The notes under the pieces: generated by a model
What the model was told of the DNA's origin: nothing
The model's database searches: none
The model's input: only the letters and a program-made list of their open reading frames with translations
Part shown: piece by piece, positions 5,627 through 13,394 of the stretch
Layout of the letters: each line of letters begins with the position of its first letter
Position numbering within the stretch: position 1 is the first letter of the stretch
Program-made: the position numbers and the translations under genes
Origin: an uncultured Bacillota bacterium
GTDB lineage: Bacteria; Bacillota; Dehalobacteriia; UBA4068
DNA: 14,518 nt
NCBI GenBank assembly: GCA_934427095.1
Contig: CAKRYM010000020.1
Location: 1-14,518, forward strand
Reading direction: 5' to 3'

Positions 5627-6610
5627 ATGAGTCAAGAGGAAAAGAAACCCCATATCGTAGTGTTGGATGGCCATTGTAGCCTGGATAAAGGCGTCAATGC
5701 AGAAGAGCTGTACACCTTAGGTCAAGTGACCTATTATGATAGTTGCTTGCAGGCGGACACTGCGGAAATCATTCGGCGTATTGAGGACGCTACCTGTGTG
5801 CTGCTGAATAAAACCCCCTTAACCAGGGAAGTGTTTGCCGCTTGTCCCCAAATCGTTTATGTAGGCTTGTTATCCACTGGATATAATGTGGTGGATGTGG
5901 AGGCTGCCAAGGAATACGGTGTTACAGTAACCAATGTGCCGGTGTACGGCACAGAAGCAGTGGCCCAGTTTACCTTTGCCCTGCTGTTGGAGCTTACCAA
6001 TCGGGTCGGGTATCATAATCAACTGGTACATGACGGCGCTTGGGCCAAAGACGGTTATTTTTCCTTCTGGGAAGGCCGCACCATGGAATTACAGGGAAAA
6101 ACCATGGGGATTTTGGGTTTTGGCCATATTGGCCAAGCTGTTGGACGCCTAGCCAAGGCCTTTGGTATGCAGGTGTTGGCTTGGGATAATCACCCTACGG
6201 CAGAAGGAGCTGCTTTGGCCACCTATGTCGATTTGGATACTTTGTTTGCCCGAGCGGACGTGGTCTCTCTTCATTGTCCCTTGAACCAGGATACAGCCAA
6301 ACTCATCAATCAAACAACTGTAGCCAAAATGAAAAAAGGCGCTATCCTGTTGAATACAAGCCGGGGTGGCTTGGTGGAGCATCAGGCCTTGGCAGAAGCC
6401 TTAACTAGCGGAAAACTGGCTGGGGCCGGTTTGGATGTGACAGATCCAGAACCCATTCCCGATGGAGATGTTTTGCTTTCCGCGCCTAATTGTGTAATTA
6501 CCTCCCATATGGCTTGGGCAGCGGTAGAAAGCCGCCAACGCTTGGCCAATACAGCTTTTGCGAATATGCGGGCCTTTTTCGCTGGGAAGCCGGAAAATGT
6601 GGTTTCGTAA
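5627..6610 (+). CDS. D-isomer-specific 2-hydroxyacid dehydrogenase (glycerate dehydrogenase-like)
   Basis: This NAD(P)-dependent oxidoreductase (327 aa) interconverts 2-keto acids and D-2-hydroxy acids, probably hydroxypyruvate/glycerate or a close analogue. Residues below count from the ATG at 5627. The Rossmann motif GFGHIG is at 164-169. The catalytic triad is R246 (NTSRGGLV), E275 (DPEPIP) and H294 (SHMAWA). The earlier GLLSTGYNVVD and the TNVPVYGTEAVAQ stretch form the substrate domain. An in-frame ATG at 5621 lies only 1 nt from GGAG, whereas the ATG at 5627 (MSQEEKK) has the usual 7-nt spacing, so 5627 is preferred. The gene is monocistronic, divergent from the SCP2-like/aminotransferase operon and convergent with the PBP gene. 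Substrate is not proven by sequence. Confidence 0.88.
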   Translation: MSQEEKKPHIVVLDGHCSLDKGVNAEELYTLGQVTYYDSCLQADTAEIIRRIEDATCVLLNKTPLTREVFAACPQIVYVGLLSTGYNVVDVEAAKEYGVTVTNVPVYGTEAVAQFTFALLLELTNRVGYHNQLVHDGAWAKDGYFSFWEGRTMELQGKTMGILGFGHIGQAVGRLAKAFGMQVLAWDNHPTAEGAALATYVDLDTLFARADVVSLHCPLNQDTAKLINQTTVAKMKKGAILLNTSRGGLVEHQALAEALTSGKLAGAGLDVTDPEPIPDGDVLLSAPNCVITSHMAWAAVESRQRLANTAFANMRAFFAGKPENVVS

Positions 6611-6629
6611 GCGATTAGATAGAAAAAGA

Positions 6630-6664
6630 AAAGCGCTGATGACTTGTTCATCAGCGCTTTTTGT
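6630..6664. terminator. Bidirectional Rho-independent terminator
   Basis: AAAGCGCTGATGA (6630-6642) pairs perfectly with TCATCAGCGCTTT (6648-6660) around a 5-nt loop, a 13-bp stem. The plus strand continues TTGTGTTT and the minus strand continues TTCTTTTTC, so it can end the dehydrogenase transcript and the oncoming PBP transcript alike. Confidence 0.88.
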
Positions 6665-6745
6665 GTTTATTGAGCTGCGACCTATTTTTTGCCTGCTTTG
6701 GGTTCCGCAGCCTAGGCATGGGTAATCATTCCCCCATTGAGACAG

Positions 6746-9700
6746 CTACTCTTCCGGCATTCCGCTTTCTATCCAATTTTCCAGCTGATCCAGGATTTCC
6801 TGCTCCATGGGCCAATTGGAATTCGTATCGCTATTGCTATTGCTGATTTGATGCTCAGGCATGCCGCAATAGCCGGAAATCTCATTATTGGTAATGGTTA
6901 CCTGGGAAATACAGCTGCTAGGACAGCCGCCGCTTTGCCCCTCGCCTGGAATATTAGCCAAGGCATAATGCCCAGGTGTAGAAGATAAGGTGCAGATATT
7001 CACCGTTACCTGTTGAGTGTTTCTGCCAGTGTGCAGGGTACAAGTGCCGCTGGGCATATTCGGCGTACTACCGTCAGCCCGGATTTGCACGCTGAGCTGG
7101 TGGGTAGAGGGGCAGGCATCTGTGGCCAACATACCGCTTTCATCGCAAACCGTTACTTTCTTCCACTGGGTACCGTCGGTTTTAAACTCAAAGCCCTTGC
7201 GGAATAATTCCACCACACCGCCAGAGGAGGGTAACCCTGTCATGGTATCTACGGCCACGGCAATCACGTCATCCGGCCGCTCAAAGCCAGTATCTTCATA
7301 ATTAACCAGGGCTTTGGTCATGACTTTGTTAAAGAGGCGGGCGGCGTAATTGCCCCCGTAGACGGCGCCGCTGAGATACTGCATATTGCCGTCGTCATCC
7401 TTTTTGTCGTCATAACCCAGCCATACCGCGCCCACCAGAGCAGAGGTATAACCGCAGAACCAAACGTCCTTGTTGCCTCTGATCCCCGCATAATCCGGGT
7501 CGTCTTTACCAGAGGGAACGCCGTTGGTGCCGGTTTTCCCTGCCGTATACCAGCCGGAGATCCGGGCGTTGGTGCCGGTGCCGCTGGTGACGACGGAATG
7601 CAGAATATCGGTCATGATATAGGCCGTAGCCTCGGAAAAGACTTGATCCTGCTCCGGTTCAGCCGTATAAAGGATAGTGCCGGAAGCGGTTTCAATACGG
7701 GTAATGGTATAGGGCTCCGTATACACGCCCTTGCTGGCAAAGGTGGCAAAGGCTGCGGCCATTTGCAAGGGAGAAACCCCGTAAGTGAGGCCGCCTAAGG
7801 TCAGGGAAAGATTATCATCTGTATCCACCAAATCTAAGCCTAAGCGGTTGCCATATTCCCAGCCGGTAGTGGTACCGATTTCTGCCAACATTTTTACGGC
7901 GCAAATATTACGGGAAGAGGCTACTGCTCGACGCATGGTGATACGGCCCATATAACCTCCTCCATCGTTTTTCGGCTCCCAATCCCCATAGCGCACCGGG
8001 GAATCGTCTAAGACATAACCGGAACCATAGCCCAGCTCAATGGCGGGGCCATAAGCCACCAAAGGCTTAATGGTGGAGCCTGGCGAACGTTTCAGATCCG
8101 TGGCGCGGTTATACCCGCGCAAAGCGGTATAAACTCTCCCGCCTACCAGGCCTTTGATTTCCCCGGTGTTGGGCTCCACAATGACCATGGCGCTTTCTAC
8201 AATATCCCCAGTATTGCTTTGGGGGAAATTACTTTCATCTGCGTAGATTTCATCCAAGGTCTGCTGTACATCAGGGTCCAAAGCCGTATAAATCCTGAGT
8301 CCGCCGGTGTAGACATAGGCGGTATCTTCGCCCATCTCTTCCAGGATATCCTCACATTCGCTGATGACCGTATCCACGTACCAAGGGTAACGATAATCCG
8401 CCGCATGGGATTCCTCTGTGCCGGCGTCCACCACCAGTGGGCTGGCCTTAGCTTCCAAGGCGCTTTCTCCATAGGTGTCGGGATCATAAACAATCATGCT
8501 ATCTAAGACCACATTGCGTAGGCGCACAACCTCGTCGGGATTTTTATAGGGGTCATAGTAGCTGGGGGCGCGCAATACAGCGATCAGGGTTGCGGCTTCT
8601 TGCAAATTGATTTCGCTAACGTCTTTGTTGAAATAATATTTCGACGCCGCCTGTACCCCGTAAACCTGCGGGCCCAGATAAATTTCATTCAGATAGTAAT
8701 AGAGAACATCCTCTTTGGAGTAATTCTTTTCAAATTGCAGGGCTAGGGCTGCCTGCTTGATCTTGCGGGGGATAGTTTTGTCCCGTTCATCCACCACGTT
8801 TTTCACCAACTGCATGGTAATGGTGGAGGCGCCCTGCGTAAAGGTGAGCTCGCCCGCTTGAATACTGTCGATTAAGTCCACCTTGATCGCGCGGAAAATA
8901 GCGCGGATATCCACCCCGTGATGCTCATAGAAACGAATATCTTCCGAAGCCACCAAGGCGTCCAGCAAATGTTGAGGCATTTGGTCGATAGAGACAGAGG
9001 TGCGGTTTTCCGCTCCGTGTAGCTCTGCGATTTGATTGCCGTCTTCGTCATAGACATAGCTGGTTTGGGCATTCTTTAAATCTTCCGCGGTGATAGTGGG
9101 TAAATCCTTTACCACATCCGCCACATAAATGCAGACCCCGGCGCAGGAAAGGAAGCCTAAGACTAAGATGGTGATCAGGAAACCTCTTAAAACAGGATGT
9201 TTCCTTTTTTTCTTTTTCTTTTTGCCTGGTAGTTCTTCTATCTGGTTATCTACTACTTGTGGTTGAGAGGCTTGTTGTTCTGCTTCTGCTTGACGGAGCG
9301 CTTCTTGCTGGCGTACGAATTCCTCTTGTTTTTGCGCTTCTTCCGCTAACCGTCTTTCTTCATCCGCTTGTTTCGTTGCTTCTTCCTGCTTACGCATTTC
9401 TTCTGCTTGCCGCCGTTCTTCTTCTTTTTCCTGGCGGGCTAGCGCACGAATACTGCGGTTTTCTTTTATCCAACCAGGTACGGCGGTAATGGCTCCTACG
9501 ATGGCTGAGCCCAGGGCAGCCAAGCCCGCCAAAATTTTTTCTCCCAGTAAATGGATTTCATAGCGGGTTTTGCCCCAGAAATCCCGTAAAGCAGGGGAAA
9601 GATGATCCTTGCTCCAATTGCTCACGGCGCGGGTGGCGTCGCTAACTTTTTCTACGCAAAAGGCTCCAAACTGGCTAAGCTTTTCTCCGATGAGAGAAGC

Positions 9701-10132
9701 GCATTTCCCGCAAGCTTTGCGGAGGCGTTCGCCATTTTGGCCTAAACCCAAGAAAAAGTTTTGCCGCAGGGCTTTGGCTTCCGGCTGGTTTTCCTCCACG
9801 CCTTCCTCAGGCGCCGTAGGGGAAGTTGATGTTTCTTCCTCTGGCGTAGCGCAGGGAGCTGCTTCCAGCATGGTCTGCTCAATGGGCATGACGGGACTAT
9901 CGTCCGGCAAGGATTCCTGCTGGGAGGCTAGAGTTTCTTCCGGCGGGGTTTGTTCTATGGCAATATCCTCTACAGCAGTTGGCGTTTCCTTCTGGATTGG
10001 CGTTTCTTGCACTAAAGGGATGTTTCGTTCTTGTATCGGTTTTCCCCCTTGCGCCGGTTTGCCCGTCGTATATTTGGGCGTCTGCTGTTTTTGCCGATGT
10101 ATGTTTTTTCGTTTTTTGTTTCGTTTGCTCAT
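6746..10132 (-). CDS. Class A penicillin-binding protein (PBP1A-type glycosyltransferase/transpeptidase) with long cytoplasmic N-terminus
   Basis: This 1128-residue peptidoglycan synthase polymerises glycan strands and cross-links stem peptides outside the membrane. Residues 1-130 are basic and then Pro/Glu-rich. Residues 130-195 look helical. A hydrophobic stretch lies at about 198-220, and a strongly charged Glu/Gln/Arg/Ala coiled coil at about 231-286. A run of lysines (about 302-310) precedes the membrane anchor (about 313-337). The GT51 domain follows, with EDIRFYEHHG near 395-405 (catalytic Glu), then QGASTITMQLVKN and RKIKQAALALQFEKNYSK. The transpeptidase has the S-x-x-K motif STIK with nucleophile S686, S-x-N at S740-R-N742, and KTG at 866-868. 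A roughly 200-residue Cys-containing tail follows and is probably extracellular. Family members are commonly 700-900 residues; the excess is the cytoplasmic extension. The start ATG at 10132 has only a weak purine-rich site (AAAGAG) upstream. All catalytic motifs are intact. Confidence 0.93.
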   Translation of the reverse strand: MSKRNKKRKNIHRQKQQTPKYTTGKPAQGGKPIQERNIPLVQETPIQKETPTAVEDIAIEQTPPEETLASQQESLPDDSPVMPIEQTMLEAAPCATPEEETSTSPTAPEEGVEENQPEAKALRQNFFLGLGQNGERLRKACGKCASLIGEKLSQFGAFCVEKVSDATRAVSNWSKDHLSPALRDFWGKTRYEIHLLGEKILAGLAALGSAIVGAITAVPGWIKENRSIRALARQEKEEERRQAEEMRKQEEATKQADEERRLAEEAQKQEEFVRQQEALRQAEAEQQASQPQVVDNQIEELPGKKKKKKRKHPVLRGFLITILVLGFLSCAGVCIYVADVVKDLPTITAEDLKNAQTSYVYDEDGNQIAELHGAENRTSVSIDQMPQHLLDALVASEDIRFYEHHGVDIRAIFRAIKVDLIDSIQAGELTFTQGASTITMQLVKNVVDERDKTIPRKIKQAALALQFEKNYSKEDVLYYYLNEIYLGPQVYGVQAASKYYFNKDVSEINLQEAATLIAVLRAPSYYDPYKNPDEVVRLRNVVLDSMIVYDPDTYGESALEAKASPLVVDAGTEESHAADYRYPWYVDTVISECEDILEEMGEDTAYVYTGGLRIYTALDPDVQQTLDEIYADESNFPQSNTGDIVESAMVIVEPNTGEIKGLVGGRVYTALRGYNRATDLKRSPGSTIKPLVAYGPAIELGYGSGYVLDDSPVRYGDWEPKNDGGGYMGRITMRRAVASSRNICAVKMLAEIGTTTGWEYGNRLGLDLVDTDDNLSLTLGGLTYGVSPLQMAAAFATFASKGVYTEPYTITRIETASGTILYTAEPEQDQVFSEATAYIMTDILHSVVTSGTGTNARISGWYTAGKTGTNGVPSGKDDPDYAGIRGNKDVWFCGYTSALVGAVWLGYDDKKDDDGNMQYLSGAVYGGNYAARLFNKVMTKALVNYEDTGFERPDDVIAVAVDTMTGLPSSGGVVELFRKGFEFKTDGTQWKKVTVCDESGMLATDACPSTHQLSVQIRADGSTPNMPSGTCTLHTGRNTQQVTVNICTLSSTPGHYALANIPGEGQSGGCPSSCISQVTITNNEISGYCGMPEHQISNSNSDTNSNWPMEQEILDQLENWIESGMPEE

Positions 10133-10353
10133 AAGGACATCTCTTTCTGCTTCTTAGCCAAATTGGGCTAGGTGGCGAACTTTCTTTTCCGGCAAGAAAA
10201 GGCAATTTTCGCCGGTAAAGGGGAAAAAGGGTAAAATTTCACTTATACAATTTTCTCATGATAACAATAGAATATAGCACAATTGGTTGGATAATCAATA
10301 GAATACGGCTCTTTTTCAGAAAGAATTCGCGGAAGTTTTTCTCTCCGGGTGGA

Positions 10354-10385
10354 TTCATGCTGGGTTCATGAAAAAGGTATATCAT
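10354..10385 (+). promoter_or_regulatory. Candidate distal promoter with TTCATG-N5-TTCATG repeat
   Basis: TTCATG occurs at 10354-10359 and 10365-10370, an 11-bp period. After 9 nt comes TATCAT (10380-10385), an acceptable -10 box. The layout resembles an activator-dependent promoter using a PhoB/OmpR-type response regulator. It lies about 135 nt upstream of the sulfate-binding protein start. No independent copy supports it, so it is tentative. Confidence 0.35.
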
Positions 10386-10407
10386 CAAGGGACGCAAATC
10401 ATGGTTA

Positions 10408-10429
10408 TTTATACCAATATTGGAATAAA
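10408..10429. promoter_or_regulatory. 22-bp palindrome, candidate LysR-type operator
   Basis: TTTATACCAAT faces ATTGGAATAAA, 10 of 11 positions complementary, with the perfect core CCAATATTGG. Its centre is about 70 bp upstream of the expected start site of the TTGACT/TATGAT promoter, the usual place for a LysR-family activator's recognition site. A LysR-family gene end lies at 14422-14518, convergent with the operon. Confidence 0.6.
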
Positions 10430-10454
10430 TGTATGCTGGGTTTGGGTAGATTTA

Positions 10455-10483
10455 TTGACTTTCCTCAGGAAAGTCCCTATGAT
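10455..10483 (+). promoter_or_regulatory. Sigma-A-type promoter of the sulfate transport operon
   Basis: TTGACT (10455-10460), a 17-nt spacer and TATGAT (10478-10483) match the consensus well. Transcription would start near 10490, about 30 nt before the ATG, leaving a short leader with a GGGGG ribosome site. Confidence 0.75.
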
Positions 10484-10490
10484 AAATAGG
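10457..10490. repeat. Two abutting inverted repeats over the promoter, possible repressor operators
   Basis: GACTTTCC (10457-10464) faces GGAAAGTC (10468-10475) around TCA, a perfect 8-bp arm covering the end of the -35 box and most of the spacer. Immediately after, CCTAT (10476-10480) faces ATAGG (10486-10490) over the -10 box. Binding at either would block RNA polymerase, suggesting repression layered over LysR activation. Confidence 0.5.
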
Positions 10491-10519
10491 AAAGATCAAA
10501 TCATTACGGGGGTATTATG

Positions 10520-11521
10520 ATGAAAAAGCGAATTCTTGCCTTGTTTTGCGCCTTTGGCTTACTGTTTTCTTTGTCCGCCTGCGGCGCTTCTCAAGCAGAT
10601 ATTACCATGACCAATGTTTCCTATGATCCTACCCGGGAATTTTATGCTGCCTATAATGAGCTCTTCCGCTCCTATTATTATGAAGAAACCGGTCTGGACG
10701 TAGAGATTATGCAGTCCCATGGGGGCTCTGGCAGCCAGGCGCGTTCGGTCATCGAAGGGGCTGACGCTGATGTGGTCACTTTGGCTTTGGCCCATGATAT
10801 TACCCTGATTGAAGAAGCAGGGATGATTGACGCCGGCTGGATGGAAGAATATGAGAAAAATTCTTCCCCCTATACCTCTACTATCGTGTTTTTGGTGCGC
10901 TCCGGCAACCCCAAAAATATCCAGGACTGGGATGATTTAGCCAAAGAAGGGGTGGAACTCATCATTCCTGACCCCAAATCCTCTGGCGCGGCTTGTTGGG
11001 ATGTGCTGGCTGCCTGGTATTATGGGGAACAGAATTATGATACGGAAGAAGAGATCCGAGAATTCTTAAGCAAAATTTACAACAATGTTTTGGTGATGGA
11101 TTCCGGCGCCCGTGGCGCTACCACCACTTTTGTGGAAAACGGCCAAGGGGATGTGCTGGTTTCTTGGGAAAACGAAGCGTTGAACACCTTGGAACAATAC
11201 CCTGGGGAATACGAAATCATCAGTCCTAGCGTAAGTATTCTGGCTGAACCTTCCGTGGCCATGGTGGATGAAAACGTGGAATCTAACGGTACCCAGGAAG
11301 TGGCAGACGCGTATTTGCAATATCTCTATTCCCAGCCTGCCCAAAAACTGGCCGGAGAATACGGTTATCGGCCTTCGGATCCAGATGTTTTAGCGGAATT
11401 TTCTGATCGGTTTGATTTGGAAATGGATTTATGCACCATTGAGGATTTCGGCGGTTGGGATCAAGCCTATCAGGATTTCTTTGTGGACGGCGGCATTTTT
11501 GATCAAATTTACGGAAATTAA
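10520..11521 (+). CDS. Sulfate/thiosulfate ABC transporter substrate-binding lipoprotein
   Basis: This protein (333 aa) captures sulfate or thiosulfate outside the membrane and delivers it to the CysT/CysW permease. From the ATG at 10520 the signal peptide (MKKRILALFCAFGLLFSLSAC) ends in a lipobox LSAC with lipid-anchored C21. Sulfate-binding-family motifs are NVSYDPTREFYAAYN, QSHGGSGSQARSVIEGADAD, PDPKSSGAACW and DSGARGATTTFVENGQGDVL, where the usual form is DTGGRGAT. An alternative ATG lies 3 nt upstream; the downstream one has better spacing from GGGGG. It is the first gene of the operon, 21 nt before the first permease gene. Length is normal and the family call is firm; the choice between sulfate, thiosulfate or another oxyanion is not resolved. 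Confidence 0.92.
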   Translation: MKKRILALFCAFGLLFSLSACGASQADITMTNVSYDPTREFYAAYNELFRSYYYEETGLDVEIMQSHGGSGSQARSVIEGADADVVTLALAHDITLIEEAGMIDAGWMEEYEKNSSPYTSTIVFLVRSGNPKNIQDWDDLAKEGVELIIPDPKSSGAACWDVLAAWYYGEQNYDTEEEIREFLSKIYNNVLVMDSGARGATTTFVENGQGDVLVSWENEALNTLEQYPGEYEIISPSVSILAEPSVAMVDENVESNGTQEVADAYLQYLYSQPAQKLAGEYGYRPSDPDVLAEFSDRFDLEMDLCTIEDFGGWDQAYQDFFVDGGIFDQIYGN

Positions 11522-11542
11522 GAAAGAATAGGGGCCTTACGC

Positions 11543-12409
11543 ATGGCAAGTCTGAATGAACAGATCCCAAAAGTGGTTAATCAGCGTTCCCGCGTTATTC
11601 CCGGCTTTGGTCTGACCATGGGCATAACGGTGACCATGCTTTCTGTGCTGATCCTGATCCCTCTTATGTCTGTGCTGGGATATTCCTTTTCCCTTAGCCC
11701 GGCGGAGTTCTGGAGCCTTTTGACAGAGCCTAATGTCTTAAAGGCCTTTTGGACCAGTATTCTTTGCGCCTTTTTGGCGGCGCTGATTAACTGCGTCACT
11801 GGGTTAATGCTGGCCTGGGTGTTGGTGCGGTATGATTTCCCAGGCAAACGGCTGATGGACGGCCTGATTGAGCTGCCTTTTGCTTTGCCCACGGCTGTAG
11901 CGGGCATTACTTTGTCTAAGATGTATTCCACCACTGGCGTGATCGGCAGCCTCTTTGCAGATTGGGGTTGGCGCATTTCCTATACCAGAGTGGGGCTTAT
12001 CATTGCTTTGGTTTTTGTGGGCATTCCCTTTGTGGTGCGGGCCATTCAGCCTGTGCTGGAAAATTTGGACCGCCAGTATGAGGAAGCTGCCGCTATTTTG
12101 GGCGCAGGTAGGCTGCGTACGTTTTTTCGGGTGATTTTGCCGGAGCTGACCCCTGCTTTGCTGACCGGCTTTGGCTTGGCCTTAGCCCGGGGAATCGGAG
12201 AATACGGCAGCGTAATTTATATTTCCGGCAACAGTGAGAAAAACGGCACCCAGGTCGTGTCTTATCTGATTATGCAAAAGCTGAACTCCGGCAATGCGGA
12301 TTATGCCGGCGCCACAACGATTGCTCTAATGCTGCTGATTATTTCTTTTGTCCTGTTGTTCCTGGTCACCTTGATCCAGGCGAAGGCTAGCCGCCGTACT
12401 CGCGGTTGA
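11543..12409 (+). CDS. cysT: Sulfate ABC transporter permease CysT (CysU)
   Basis: This 288-residue inner-membrane permease has six predicted membrane helices. The cytoplasmic coupling loop EEAAAILGAGRLRTFFRVIL docks with the ATPase. GEYGSVIYISGN near the fifth helix is characteristic of the CysT branch. It pairs with the CysW-type permease encoded next. Its stop TGA at 12407-12409 precedes the next start by 14 nt. An AGGGG site lies 7-8 nt upstream of the ATG. Complete. Confidence 0.92.
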   Translation: MASLNEQIPKVVNQRSRVIPGFGLTMGITVTMLSVLILIPLMSVLGYSFSLSPAEFWSLLTEPNVLKAFWTSILCAFLAALINCVTGLMLAWVLVRYDFPGKRLMDGLIELPFALPTAVAGITLSKMYSTTGVIGSLFADWGWRISYTRVGLIIALVFVGIPFVVRAIQPVLENLDRQYEEAAAILGAGRLRTFFRVILPELTPALLTGFGLALARGIGEYGSVIYISGNSEKNGTQVVSYLIMQKLNSGNADYAGATTIALMLLIISFVLLFLVTLIQAKASRRTRG

Positions 12410-12423
12410 ACAGGGGGGATAGC

Positions 12424-13374
12424 ATGAGCCATAAACAAAAGAAACAGAACTTGAACCAAGATCCTTCTATTGATATGACGCATGATATGACGCAGGACGG
12501 CATCGAAGAGATCCCGAAAATGATTCCCCCGGTACATCATGATCCGGAAAAACATGTGCACCGCTGGTTAATCGGGTTAAGCGTAGCCTTTGTTTTGCTG
12601 ATGCTGGTGCTGCCTTTGTGTATGGTGATTTTCAATTCGTTGAAAGACGGCTTGGCGGTATATTGGGATGCCATTACGGCTCGCTACACCCTTTCCGCTT
12701 TGCGGGTGACCATCATCGCCACGGTCATTGCCGTACTGGTAAATACCTTTTTCGGCCTGGTGGCGGCCTGGTTATTGACCAAATATGATTTTCGGGGTCG
12801 GCATGTGCTGTCCACCTTGATCGATATTCCTTTTTCTATTTCCCCGGTCATCGCGGGCTTGGCCTTTATCATGACCTTTGGCCGCATGGGTTGGGCTGCG
12901 CCAGCCATTGATTGGCTGAACAATTTGTTGGGAACCGATATTTCCCTGGTCTTTTCTGTGCCCGGGGTGGTGCTGGCGACCATTTTCGTGACCTTCCCCT
13001 TTGTGTCCCGGGAGCTAATCCCGGTTCTCCATGCCCAAGGCCGGGATGAGGAAGAGGCCGCGGCTTTAATGGGCGCTGGGGGCTTTCGCATTTTCCGGAA
13101 AATTACCTTTCCCCATATTCGCTGGGCTTTGCTGTATGGGGTGATTCTCTGTACCGCCCGGGCTTTGGGCGAATTCGGCGCAGTCTATGCTCTGTCCAAA
13201 ACCAGGGGCCGCACTTTTACCCTGCCCTTGGAAGTAGACGCTTTGTATATGTCTGGCAGCGCTGAGGGGTTAACGCAAGCCTTTGCCGTTTCTTCTATTT
13301 TAGTGCTGTTGGCCGTGGTGGTGCTGATCTTAAGAAGTATCGTGGAATACCGCGGGAAAAAGAGCGGGATATGA
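12424..13374 (+). CDS. cysW: Sulfate ABC transporter permease CysW
   Basis: This second permease (316 aa from the ATG at 12424) has six membrane helices beginning near residue 46, the coupling loop EEEAAALMGAGGFRIFRKITFP, and the CysW-type GEFGAVYALSKTRGRTFTLPL. The start at 12424 follows GGGGGGA at proper spacing. An upstream TTG in the same frame at 12406 lacks a site and overlaps the cysT stop, so it is less likely. The first 45 residues form a hydrophilic tail rich in Gln, His, Asp and Met (DMTHDMTQD, HHDPEKHVHR), longer than in most CysW proteins. The stop overlaps a possible upstream ATG of cysA as ATGA. Confidence 0.92.
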   Translation: MSHKQKKQNLNQDPSIDMTHDMTQDGIEEIPKMIPPVHHDPEKHVHRWLIGLSVAFVLLMLVLPLCMVIFNSLKDGLAVYWDAITARYTLSALRVTIIATVIAVLVNTFFGLVAAWLLTKYDFRGRHVLSTLIDIPFSISPVIAGLAFIMTFGRMGWAAPAIDWLNNLLGTDISLVFSVPGVVLATIFVTFPFVSRELIPVLHAQGRDEEEAAALMGAGGFRIFRKITFPHIRWALLYGVILCTARALGEFGAVYALSKTRGRTFTLPLEVDALYMSGSAEGLTQAFAVSSILVLLAVVVLILRSIVEYRGKKSGI

Positions 13375-13394
13375 TCCCCAGGGAGGAAATGACC

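Larger units (their letters stand above)
10133..10516. promoter_or_regulatory. 384-bp divergent intergenic region between PBP and the sulfate operon
   Basis: The PBP-side half (10133-10270) is purine/pyrimidine-biased with small hairpins (TAGCC...GGCTA near 10156; CCGGC...GCCGG near 10192-10215), and I could not place a convincing PBP promoter there. The sulfate-operon half (10350-10516) contains an 11-bp-period repeat, a 22-bp palindrome, a strong promoter and two overlapping inverted repeats, listed separately. No ORF or recognisable riboswitch fold was seen. Confidence 0.5.

Noticed and set aside
9609..10157. 182-codon plus-strand ORF antisense to the PBP N-terminus
   Set aside because: It is a low-complexity Ser/Val/Gly-rich shadow of the PBP coding frame, with no ribosome site and no family resemblance.
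12406..12423. TTG start for CysW overlapping the cysT stop
   Set aside because: It has no ribosome site; the ATG at 12424 has GGGGGGA at correct spacing.
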